Both the position numbers and the translations under genes were made by a program. From positions 1 to 34,026 of the forward strand of contig CALGNZ010000099.1 in the NCBI GenBank assembly GCA_937957915.1: a stretch of DNA of 34,026 bases. Direction: 5' to 3'. Below are positions 25,701 through 33,588 of this stretch, piece after piece. The DNA comes from an uncultured Granulosicoccaceae bacterium (GTDB lineage Bacteria > Pseudomonadota > Gammaproteobacteria > Granulosicoccales > Granulosicoccaceae). The notes beneath the pieces were generated by a model. It ran no database searches and was not told the DNA's origin. It saw nothing but the letters and a program-made list of their open reading frames with translations. Positions within the stretch are counted from its first letter, which is position 1, and every line of letters begins with the position of its first letter.

Positions 25701-25776
25701 AAAAGCGCTTACAGGAGGCATCCTTGCCAAAAAAAATCGAAAACCTGTAACTTTGTTAGATAAAAGATAACAAGGG

Positions 25777-27729
25777 TCAGGCAACCTCTTTCTCGACTTG
25801 CGCACTCTGAGCTGATGCTCGCAATGGTTTGAGGCTTGATCTTGTATTGATGGGCCACTGCTGTGGTGGGGCGCTTGCTGGTTGGCTGGTGTGGTTTTTC
25901 ATGAGCTGGCGTAACGTTTGTTCAACCTCGGCCAGCGGCTGAGGTGTCGCGATGCCAAATCCCTGTAGCTGGTTTACGCCGTGTTGCCGGAGCAAGCGGG
26001 CGGCGGCGTTGGTTTCAATTCCTTCTGCCACACAGGATATGTTCAGTGCCCTGGTCATATGAACCATCGCAGCAATCAGCTCCTGACGAACAGGGTCAGA
26101 CTCAAAGCCGTCAATAAATGACCGATCGATCTTGAGTTCGTCAACCGGCAACGACCATAGATAGGAGAGCGAAGAATAACCGACACCAAAGTCATCGATG
26201 ATCAGCCTGATATCGCTTTCACCCAATGCCTTCAGATTCGCTTTCTGATCGCCGGTTCCGGATACCAGTTCTGTTTCGACGAATTCAAGGCCCAACCGTC
26301 TATCCATTTCTGGAAAAACCTGTTTGATATCGTCGACCAGATCGACGCCAAGGTGGAGCGGGGATATGTTGACGTTGACCGTCAGTGACGAGAAGTCGCT
26401 ATCGTCTGCCCAGCGCTTTAGCAGATCAGATGCAAAAGCCAGCGCCTGCTTACCGAGTTCAATAATCAGAGAGGTTTGGTGCGCTATAGGAATAAACTCG
26501 GCAGGGCTGATGCGAGTGCCATTAGGCTGCGGCCATCGAGCCAGCAATTCCACGCCCACCGGGTGTTGTGCATCTGCGGTTACGATTGGCTGGCACCAGA
26601 AAGTAATTTCGCCATTGGCCAATGCCGCTCGAAAGCGGTCTTCCAATTCGATCCGCTGGGCTGTTTCACGGCGTGTGTTCTGATCAAAATAGCTGATATC
26701 AATAGCGGCGTCATTTTTACTTCGATACATCGCTGCATCTGCCTCGGCCATCCAGTCTGAAAGCGTGGTGCCCTGTTTGTAGGTGGATACGCCAATTGAC
26801 GCATTAACTCGCTTGCTGCGGTGTTGCAGTTCTATGGGTTCGTTCAAGGCGGTTAGCGTATTGTTTAACAGGGAGCGAACGCTGTACTGATCCATTGCGG
26901 GGATTATTGCTGCGAATTCGTCGCCGCCAATGCGTGCAACGATAGAGTTATGCGGTAAGGCTGTTTTCAGGCGGTGGCCAATTACTGATAACACGTGATC
27001 GCCAAACTGATGGCCCAGCGCATCATTGATGATTTTGAAGTTGTTTAAATCGACGATTGCCAGTGATTCGTTATCGCGTTTAGCGAGGTTGTTTTGCACC
27101 GCGGACAGAAATCCATGTCGGTTGTAGAGCGTGCTCAGGCTATCGTGCATTGCATCGTGCTCGCTTGATCGTCTGAGTTCTTTCAGTTCCAGAGCTGCGT
27201 GGACATTTACTTCCGTGTTGAAGTAAATCACCACAAACCACATCAGTGCGATCAACGCGATTATTGGCTCACTGTTAAAGAGGTAAGCGGCGATGTAGGA
27301 AGTAGCAATTGCCACCAGTATTATTTTTCTAAGTTTGTTGGCGTAGGGAAGCTGTGCTGCCGCCACGGCAATTACGCCGGTCACGGCCAACATGGCGCAA
27401 AACAACATGTACTTGTCTGGCGCTACCCCGCTTGCTGTCGGGGCCAGCCAGGGAAGAAGGCCAAAGCTTAGCGACCAGCAAATCAGTGTGGTGAGATTCC
27501 AGCTTCTGGAAGTACGGTTGCGACCCTGGATTCTGGCTCGGACAGAGGCAATCAATGTCAGGGTGATAGGAATTTGTGCGGCGCCCCAGATAACCAGTAA
27601 GAATCGCGGTATGCTGCTGTGCCAGAAAATCAAAGGCAGCATCAATCCGATCAGGATTATACCGGTGGCACTGGCGAGGCGGCTACGTTTTGCCTGTCGT
27701 TCCAGTGTGTGTCGCTGAATACTGTGCAC
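25777..27729 (-). CDS. Membrane GGDEF-EAL protein (cyclic di-GMP diguanylate cyclase/phosphodiesterase)
   Basis: A bifunctional cyclic di-GMP protein of 650 residues. Residues 20-170 contain about five or six hydrophobic segments with no recognised sensory domain. The GGDEF domain (about 185-350) has DLNNFKIIND with Asp227, GHQFGDHVL and an intact GGDEF at 268-272, so cyclase activity is plausible. The EAL domain (about 360-610) has ELLARW in place of EALLRW but keeps the metal-ligand Glu394, together with NVNIS, EFVETEL (Glu484), DDFGVGYSS (512-520), Lys533 in ELKIDRSFI and EGIET (569-573). Phosphodiesterase activity is therefore also plausible. A proline/glutamine-rich tail follows. The start is GTG. 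It is convergent with the amidohydrolase and divergent from the MMPL exporter. It may link surface attachment to the secreted hydrolases, but only by inference. Confidence 0.93.
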   Translation of the reverse strand: MHSIQRHTLERQAKRSRLASATGIILIGLMLPLIFWHSSIPRFLLVIWGAAQIPITLTLIASVRARIQGRNRTSRSWNLTTLICWSLSFGLLPWLAPTASGVAPDKYMLFCAMLAVTGVIAVAAAQLPYANKLRKIILVAIATSYIAAYLFNSEPIIALIALMWFVVIYFNTEVNVHAALELKELRRSSEHDAMHDSLSTLYNRHGFLSAVQNNLAKRDNESLAIVDLNNFKIINDALGHQFGDHVLSVIGHRLKTALPHNSIVARIGGDEFAAIIPAMDQYSVRSLLNNTLTALNEPIELQHRSKRVNASIGVSTYKQGTTLSDWMAEADAAMYRSKNDAAIDISYFDQNTRRETAQRIELEDRFRAALANGEITFWCQPIVTADAQHPVGVELLARWPQPNGTRISPAEFIPIAHQTSLIIELGKQALAFASDLLKRWADDSDFSSLTVNVNISPLHLGVDLVDDIKQVFPEMDRRLGLEFVETELVSGTGDQKANLKALGESDIRLIIDDFGVGYSSLSYLWSLPVDELKIDRSFIDGFESDPVRQELIAAMVHMTRALNISCVAEGIETNAAARLLRQHGVNQLQGFGIATPQPLAEVEQTLRQLMKNHTSQPASAPPQQWPINTRSSLKPLRASAQSAQVEKEVA

Positions 27730-28259
27730 TAAAGTCGTTCCATTGTTTTGTGATGCTCCGTTTATTGCGCACTGATAAGGTGGTCTGTAGTGTCCAGTGC
27801 ATCAGTAACCGCGCTCACTTTCGTCAGCGGAGCGCGCGTTTAGTAGCAATTGTGATACCGCCGTGCATTGAAGATGGAATTGCTGTCGTTACGGGGGCAC
27901 CCGAGTCTATATGGCGCCGTAAAGATCCCGTACAGAGCTGCTATATTTAAGTGGCAGAAAGTGTAAGTTTCGCGTACGTCGATCGCGGCGATACAAGAGA
28001 GTATGCGCCCTCGCGTCTGTGACAATCGGGTTTGGGCCGTGCCTGTGATTAGAATCAGAAATCGGGGTTGCTGAAGGTGAAAATTGCTTCGCAGGGCATT
28101 GTTGTGCCGTCCTGTAACAATCAAAAATAAATTCGCCCGGTTTTTCGTCGCGGTACACTGGTAAGGTCGCAGACAGGATCCTTCGAATACGCTGCGGTGC
28201 TAATTTACCGCGCAGTCTGCCAGAGCTCTACGCGACAGAACCTCTCCCAGAGTAAATAA
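27730..28259. other. Divergent intergenic region between the GGDEF-EAL and MMPL genes
   Basis: No open frame resembles a protein, and I find no tRNA or clear small RNA. Promoters for both divergent genes must lie here, but no strong -35/-10 pair stands out. GCGGAGCGCGCG near 27826 is a short GC-rich patch without an evident partner. Confidence 0.4.
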
Positions 28260-30755
28260 ATGCTTCCGAACCTCTATCGTCGATTTGTGTTGCAGCAACC
28301 CTATGCGGTGCTGCTAATACTATTTTTCATACTTGCGTTCTTTGCACTTCAGGCCAAAAATTTTGCGCTGGATGCGTCAGCAGATTCACTATTACTGGAG
28401 GACGACAAGGATCTGCAAATTTTTCGGCAGGCGTCTGGCAGATATGAGTCGCAGGATCTGCTGCTGGTGACCTATGAGCCGGATGCCGATCTTTTCACGC
28501 ATCCATCGCTGGAGACGCTGGCCGGATTGCGTGACGCGTTGGCTGAGGTCGAATCTGTCGATTCTGTGTTTTCGCTGCTCGAGGTGCCTCTGCTCGTGAG
28601 TTCCGGCATTGCTCTCACTGAGCTGGCTTCTGCGGTACCGACACTGGCAACCCATCCTGATACAGACCTGGCGAAAGTTCGACAGGAAATCATGCAGAGT
28701 CCGGTTTTTGAGGGGCTTATTCTGAGTGACGACGGCAGTACGACCGCACTGCTGCTCAGCCTGAAAGATTCTCCTGAGTTGAGCAGGCTGCACACGCAGC
28801 GGTCACAGCTGCGACTGTTGCAGCTACGCGGAGAATTATCGAGCGAGCAGGCAATCGAACTTGACGGAGTTGAACAGCAATACGATTCAGTGCGCTCCGC
28901 GTTCGGCAGTCAACGGCATCAGGATATCGCATCGATCAGAAGTATTATGAAGTCCTATCAGTCCGGTGCCGAACTTCATCTTGGCGGTGTGCCCATGGTC
29001 AGCGATGACATGATTACCTTTATTCGCAAAGATCTGGTGACCTTCGGACTTGGGGTGCTGTTATTTATAGTGTTGATTCTGGCGTTAATTTTTCGAAGAA
29101 TTCGGTGGGTGGCACTGCCAATTGCGAGTTGCTTTTTTTCCGGTCTGTTTATGCTGGGTCTACTAGGCTTTATGGGCTGGAAAGTCACGGTGATTTCTTC
29201 GAATTTTATTTCGCTGATGCTAATTCTGACTATGTCGATGAATATGCATCTGATTGTTCGCTATCGGCAGTTGCGCAACGATCAGCCGCAGGGAGATCAT
29301 ATAGATAACGTGTGGCTGACAACCCGGCGTATGTTCTGGCCCTGCCTGTACACCGCACTGACAACTATTATTGGATTTAGCTCGCTGGTGTTTAGTGGAA
29401 TCAAGCCTGTTATAGATTTTGGCTGGATGATGTCGATCGGATTGTTGGTGACTTTTCTTACTTCCTTTCTGTTGTTTCCCTCTCTTTTGGTGGCTATTGG
29501 TCCGCTGGCCAATGACGATGGTGCTGAGAAGCCGGTCGCAGCCACTGCCATGTTGGCGAAGTTTACGCAACGGCACGGTTACGTCGTGCTTGGACTCGCG
29601 GTGATACTGGCAGTGCTGAGTACAATCGGAATTTCCAGGTTGCAGGTTGAAAACAGCTTTATTGATTACTTTCGTGAGAATACCGAGATCTATCAGGGAA
29701 TGAAGCTGATTGATGAACGCCTGGGTGGCACAACGCCGTTGCAGGTATTACTTGATTTATCGGATGGTGAGGAGAGCGAAGAAGATGAATGTGCTGACCT
29801 CTCCAGTCTGTCTGAAGACGAGGCAGAGCTATGCGAAGAGCTGGCTTTGTTTGAAGAGGAAGAGGGCGAAGACGGTGCAGATGCATGGTTCTCCAATGAG
29901 CGCATTGAAACGATAAAAGCGGTTCACGATTACCTTGATTCGCTGCCTGCTGTTGGCAAGGTGTTGTCGCTAGCCTCGATTCTGCGGGTTGGTGAAAAGC
30001 TCAATGACGATACCGAGTTTACGCCATTCGAACTCAATATTTTATACAACGCCATCCCTGAAGATTTGCGTCGGCAACTGATTGATCCCTATGTTTCTAT
30101 CGAAAACAACGAAGCCAGAATTACGCTTCGAATCATCGACTCTCTGCCTGATCTCAGGCGCAAGGAATTGCTCGAGAAAATAGATTCTGACTTGCAGGCA
30201 GAGCTTGGTATCCCCGAAGAGAAGGCGACCGTGACGGGCATACTGGTACTCTATAACAATATGCTGCAGAGCTTGTTTCAGTCGCAGATTCAAACTGTAG
30301 GGGCGGTGTTGCTGGGGATTGCCCTTATGTTCATGGTGTTGTTTCGCTCAGTGCCCCTGGCCATTATCGGCATTGTACCCAATGCGCTGGCAGCGGCGCT
30401 GGTGATGGGGGTTATGGGGTGGTTAAGAATTCCGCTTGATATGATGACAATTACCATTGCCACAATCACGATAGGGATAGCAGTGGATAACAGTATCCAC
30501 TACATATATCGGTTTAAGGAAGAGTACGAAAAACTAAAAGACTATAACCTGACCATGGACGTGTGCCATGCGAATATCGGGCGTGCTGTTTTATACACGT
30601 CAATCACAATTATTTTTGGCTTCTCAATTCTCGTTTTTTCTAATTTCATACCGACCATTTTATTCGGGCTGCTGACCGCACTGGCGATGTTCGCAGCATT
30701 ATTGGCGGTTTTGACTTTGCTGCCGAAGCTCATTGTGTTGTGGAAGCCGTTTTGA
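28260..30755 (+). CDS. MMPL/RND-superfamily exporter with acidic periplasmic insert
   Basis: An inner-membrane proton-driven exporter of 831 residues with the duplicated MMPL layout. One transmembrane helix (about 14-31) is followed by a periplasmic domain (32-255), a bundle of five helices (about 258-412), a further helix (about 439-458), a second periplasmic domain (460-675) and a last bundle of helices (about 676-826). The two bundles share sterol-sensing-like phrases: ISLMLILTMSMNMHLIVRYR in the first, and TITIATITIGIAVDNSIHYIYRFKEEY in the second, with the Asp that commonly relays protons. Family members export lipids, hopanoids or hydrophobic compounds. Residues about 500-542 are an insert with 21 acidic residues and no Lys or Arg. 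No membrane-fusion or outer-membrane partner adjoins. The ATG start has only a weak ribosome site. Confidence 0.9.
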   Translation: MLPNLYRRFVLQQPYAVLLILFFILAFFALQAKNFALDASADSLLLEDDKDLQIFRQASGRYESQDLLLVTYEPDADLFTHPSLETLAGLRDALAEVESVDSVFSLLEVPLLVSSGIALTELASAVPTLATHPDTDLAKVRQEIMQSPVFEGLILSDDGSTTALLLSLKDSPELSRLHTQRSQLRLLQLRGELSSEQAIELDGVEQQYDSVRSAFGSQRHQDIASIRSIMKSYQSGAELHLGGVPMVSDDMITFIRKDLVTFGLGVLLFIVLILALIFRRIRWVALPIASCFFSGLFMLGLLGFMGWKVTVISSNFISLMLILTMSMNMHLIVRYRQLRNDQPQGDHIDNVWLTTRRMFWPCLYTALTTIIGFSSLVFSGIKPVIDFGWMMSIGLLVTFLTSFLLFPSLLVAIGPLANDDGAEKPVAATAMLAKFTQRHGYVVLGLAVILAVLSTIGISRLQVENSFIDYFRENTEIYQGMKLIDERLGGTTPLQVLLDLSDGEESEEDECADLSSLSEDEAELCEELALFEEEEGEDGADAWFSNERIETIKAVHDYLDSLPAVGKVLSLASILRVGEKLNDDTEFTPFELNILYNAIPEDLRRQLIDPYVSIENNEARITLRIIDSLPDLRRKELLEKIDSDLQAELGIPEEKATVTGILVLYNNMLQSLFQSQIQTVGAVLLGIALMFMVLFRSVPLAIIGIVPNALAAALVMGVMGWLRIPLDMMTITIATITIGIAVDNSIHYIYRFKEEYEKLKDYNLTMDVCHANIGRAVLYTSITIIFGFSILVFSNFIPTILFGLLTALAMFAALLAVLTLLPKLIVLWKPF

Positions 30756-30807
30756 GTGAGTGCCGGGAGATTAACGCACGGACGACGAGAGCATTGGTGC
30801 TTCAACT

Positions 30808-30900
30808 GGTGCGGTTCGTTTCCCTCACCACACTCTACCCAATAAATGCTATACCATCGCTTGTGTAAATGTCATATTCACAAGGTAGGGTGTGCCGAGT
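30808..30900. repeat. Palindromic intergenic repeat, copy B
   Basis: Its first 26 bases are identical to copy A at 5407. CACACTCTACC at the left is a near-perfect inverted match (10 of 11) to GGTAGGGTGTG at 30883, so the transcript could form a long hairpin. It fills most of the space between the convergent MMPL and agmatinase genes. Confidence 0.7.
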
Positions 30901-30904
30901 AGCA

Positions 30905-31855
30905 CTAAGCAGTTTTAAATTGTTCGCTGACCACGCACAGCAACTCGAACAAAATGCCGGCACCGGCGAGTGCTGTATTACCAGACGGGTCAAAGGGTGG
31001 TGCCACTTCAACCATATCGGCACCAATAATATTTAACCCGCTGCATGCCCGTATCAGTAGTTGCGCTTCCAGTGTTGTCAGGCCACCGATTTCAGGTGTG
31101 CCGGTTCCCGGAGCAAATGCCGGGTCGAGGCTGTCAATATCAAAGCTCACATAAACCGGCCCGTCTCCGACCACCTGCCGCATTTCGGCGACTACCTTGT
31201 CCAGGCCCATCGTGTAGAAGTCGTGCATGTAGATGACACGCATGCCGCTGTCGTGGCTGAATTTCCACAGATCAAGATCGTTCACCGAGCCTCGAATGCC
31301 GATTTGTACGGTGCGTTTCGGGTCGAGTAGGCCTTCCTCCACGGCTCGGCTAAACGGTGCGCCATGGTGAAACTTGGAGCCCATGTAGTCATCGCCGGTG
31401 TCGCAATGTGCGTCGATGTGGATCATTCCGACGGGCCGGTCCCGAGCCAGTGCGCGAAGGATCGGCAGTGAGACTGAGTGATCGCCACCGACTGCAATCG
31501 GGATAATACCGCGCTCCTTCACTTTGTTGAACGTATGCTGAATGGCAAGGTGACTGCCGACAAGTTCGAATGGTGATGGAACCCAGGCATCACCGATGTC
31601 AGCCACTCGACAAATGTCGTGTGGTGCGACACCGGTCGACTGATTTTTCATTCTAATAAGGGTGGACTGATTACGCACTTCACGCGGACCGTGCCTGGAG
31701 CCTGGCCTATTAGTGACGCCGCCGTCGAACGGGACGCCGATAATTCCGACATCGACGTCGGTCATTTCCTCGTTGTAAGGAGCGCGCAGAAACGTAGGCA
31801 GGCCCACATAGCGCGGGCGGGCACGGGGATCCTGGAATTCCGGATAGTCTGACAT
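30905..31855 (-). CDS. speB: Agmatinase-family ureohydrolase
   Basis: A cytoplasmic binuclear manganese hydrolase that splits urea from a guanidino compound. The 316-residue protein shows all metal ligands: His126 in GGDHSV, Asp148, His150 and Asp152 in IDAHCDTGDD, and Asp239 and Asp241 in SFDIDSLDP. PFDGGVTNRPGSRHGPREVR at 42-61 and the closing GADMVEVAPPFDPSGNTAL complete the family pattern. The phrase KFHHGAPFSRAVEEGLLDPKR resembles guanidinobutyrases as well as agmatinases, so the substrate could be agmatine (giving putrescine), 4-guanidinobutyrate or a related compound; the gene symbol is therefore tentative. No arginine decarboxylase or polyamine gene is nearby. It is convergent with the MMPL exporter and divergent from the GH12-like lipoprotein. 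Confidence 0.9.
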   Translation of the reverse strand: MSDYPEFQDPRARPRYVGLPTFLRAPYNEEMTDVDVGIIGVPFDGGVTNRPGSRHGPREVRNQSTLIRMKNQSTGVAPHDICRVADIGDAWVPSPFELVGSHLAIQHTFNKVKERGIIPIAVGGDHSVSLPILRALARDRPVGMIHIDAHCDTGDDYMGSKFHHGAPFSRAVEEGLLDPKRTVQIGIRGSVNDLDLWKFSHDSGMRVIYMHDFYTMGLDKVVAEMRQVVGDGPVYVSFDIDSLDPAFAPGTGTPEIGGLTTLEAQLLIRACSGLNIIGADMVEVAPPFDPSGNTALAGAGILFELLCVVSEQFKTA

Positions 31856-32277
31856 GATTGTTCACTGATGAAACAGGCGCTGATTGTGCACTATGGTTCG
31901 AAAGTATGAAACCGGTCAGTGGCTCCATTGCATTCGCCGGGCTCTGCTTCCTGGCGTGTCGCTCGGTGTTGGCTGTAAATCCTTACTAACTGAAAATATT
32001 CAGCTTGTATCAATCTTGGATCGCTTAGGCTAATGTTCGAGAATCGGAAACAAATTGAGAAGTTCGTCACATTTCGGTGATTGAAGATCGTATTTCCGAG
32101 CACCCGGGAACCAAAAGGAATTGTCGCCAGTCTTGTATATCTTTAACAGATATCATAGATGTATCAGAAAATTTACATAAAAAACATCGGATAAAGTGGA
32201 TACAGCCGAAATTCTGACGACAATGTTTAATGTAGAGAAGTAAATTTCAACGACTCCCTCTTAGAGAAGAATTCAGC
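31856..32277. promoter_or_regulatory. Upstream region of the GH12-like lipoprotein gene
   Basis: No gene is seen. The last 150 bases are AT-rich. An inverted repeat, ATATCT-TTAAC-AGATAT (32137-32153), may be an operator. Several -10-like hexamers such as TATCAT (32151) and TACATA occur without a clear -35. The ribosome site GAGAAG lies 8 bases before the ATG at 32278. Confidence 0.35.
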
Positions 32278-33462
32278 ATGAAAAAAAACATACTTGCAGC
32301 CCTCGTTTGCACAGCACTGGTGACAGCCGGCTGTGGTGGAAGCTCTGGAGGTAGCACGACTGGAACGACAACCGGCACGACCACCGGTACCACGACAGGC
32401 ACAACAACCGGCACGACTACCGGTACCACGACTGGCACAACTACAGGTACCACGACTGGCACGACTACAGGTACTACGACTGGCACGACAACTGGAACTA
32501 CCACAGGGGGTGATGACAGACCGCGGCCTGCCGCCGGCACTGTAAAAACCTCTTCATTGAGCGGATCGTCCATCGTATCGAACGGCGCAACCGGCAATGC
32601 TGGTTCAGGCCCCGTGGCGATCTCAAGTGGCGCGGACAACAGTTTCCCCAGACTTGCTGCAGGAGATTTCTGGTGGGTGAACAACGCCTTTAATTCTGGC
32701 AACACTAACTTTGCAGACTGGTTCCAGACAATCGAACTGCCTGGCGGTAATGGTAACCTCGCGGCATCCGTTAGCTATGACTGGGGTGCGGAAGGGGATC
32801 TGGGCAATGAGTTCGCGACAGTCTCGTTTCCTGAGTTGATCTTTGGCGCTAAATCGGAGTTTGAAGTGTCCGGTTCATTTGATGATACCGGCCTGCCAAT
32901 CGAAAACAGCAAGCTCCCTGCACAAATTAATATCGACTATAACTACTCGTATGACCAGCAGGCAAGTGGCTCCTCAACTGCTGATAGCAATACTGACTTT
33001 AGTGGCTTCAACGTAGCCATCGAATCTTTCTGGCACGAGTCCTGTGATATCGTCAGAACCGGTGGCGCAGCCGACAATCAGGTGTTCGAAATGATGGTGT
33101 GGCTGCACATTGGTAAGCGCGGCCCGGTCGCTGAAGGTCGAAACAACGCCGTGGGAGTCTTCACCGACAGCAATGGCAGAACCTACGATGTGTTCAGCAA
33201 GACTGATGCATTCTTCCGGAGAGGCGCTGAGACAAACGTTCGCAACTATCTCGCATTCGTGGCGCAGGTTGAGCAATTCTCAGGCACCATTCCTTATCAC
33301 GAGTTCATCAACGAAGTTCGTACTAACACTGCAGCGTATGGTACTGGCTGGCGTGATTTGCAAGACTCTGATTGTCTTGCCAACATCTTGCTGGGTACCG
33401 AAGTCTGGTACGGTGCAGCTAACTTCCGCTGGAATGATGTAACTATTCAGCAGGTCTACTAA
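32278..33462 (+). CDS. GH12-like lipoprotein on a (TTGT)n stalk
   Basis: Predicted lipid-anchored beta-glucanase-type protein of 394 residues. The signal peptide ends in a lipobox, LVTAGC, with Cys19 as the lipidated residue; the next residues (GGSSGG) lack the Asp+2 inner-membrane retention signal, so outer-membrane placement is likely. Residues 27-77 are a pure Thr/Gly stalk of TTGT tetrapeptides. The catalytic region (about 125-394) aligns by eye with the secreted GH12 at 8186: VSYDWGAEGD, FPELIFGAKSEFEV, AIESFWHESCDI, FEMMVWLHIG with predicted nucleophile Glu271, NYLAFVAQVEQFSGTI, and LLGTEVWYGAANFRW with predicted acid/base Glu375. Both predicted catalytic glutamates are present, so activity is plausible, though divergence from classical GH12 is large. 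The only cysteines after the lipobox are Cys256 and Cys366. A strong terminator follows. Confidence 0.8.
   Translation: MKKNILAALVCTALVTAGCGGSSGGSTTGTTTGTTTGTTTGTTTGTTTGTTTGTTTGTTTGTTTGTTTGTTTGTTTGGDDRPRPAAGTVKTSSLSGSSIVSNGATGNAGSGPVAISSGADNSFPRLAAGDFWWVNNAFNSGNTNFADWFQTIELPGGNGNLAASVSYDWGAEGDLGNEFATVSFPELIFGAKSEFEVSGSFDDTGLPIENSKLPAQINIDYNYSYDQQASGSSTADSNTDFSGFNVAIESFWHESCDIVRTGGAADNQVFEMMVWLHIGKRGPVAEGRNNAVGVFTDSNGRTYDVFSKTDAFFRRGAETNVRNYLAFVAQVEQFSGTIPYHEFINEVRTNTAAYGTGWRDLQDSDCLANILLGTEVWYGAANFRWNDVTIQQVY
32356..32508. repeat. 12-base tandem repeat encoding the Thr-Thr-Gly-Thr stalk
   Basis: About 12.75 units of pattern ACN-ACN-GGN-ACN are read in frame. Third positions vary strongly between units while the peptide stays constant, which suggests selection on the stalk protein sequence. 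On the opposite strand this creates an artefactual Val/Pro-rich open frame. Confidence 0.97.
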
Positions 33463-33489
33463 GACCGCAACTGCTATAACGTTGTAATA

Positions 33490-33519
33490 AAGCCCCCTTT
33501 TTTAAGGGGGCTTTTTTTT
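33490..33519 (+). terminator. Strong intrinsic terminator after the GH12-like lipoprotein gene
   Basis: AGCCCCCTT and AAGGGGGCT form a GC-rich perfect stem around a short T-rich loop, followed by eight T residues. It starts 28 bases after the stop codon. On the minus strand the hairpin is followed only by TTTATT, so termination of the thiolase transcript would be weaker. Confidence 0.95.
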
Positions 33520-33588
33520 GTGTTAGTAAAAATAATCAACTCTTTAGAACTGGTCAATCAGGCTTTTGATGGGCTTGATATTTTTCTC

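Noticed and set aside
28392..28795. Two minus-strand frames of over 100 codons inside the MMPL gene
   Set aside because: They lie fully inside a clearly coding gene and have no recognisable protein features.
19302..31855. A guanidine or arginine catabolic locus joining the deiminase-fold hydrolase and the agmatinase
   Set aside because: The genes are over 10 kb apart, separated by unrelated genes, and have no shared regulator or transporter.
32247..32705. Val/Pro-rich open frame on the minus strand
   Set aside because: It is the reverse reading of the Thr-Thr-Gly-Thr stalk repeat of the GH12-like lipoprotein; the regularity comes from that repeat.
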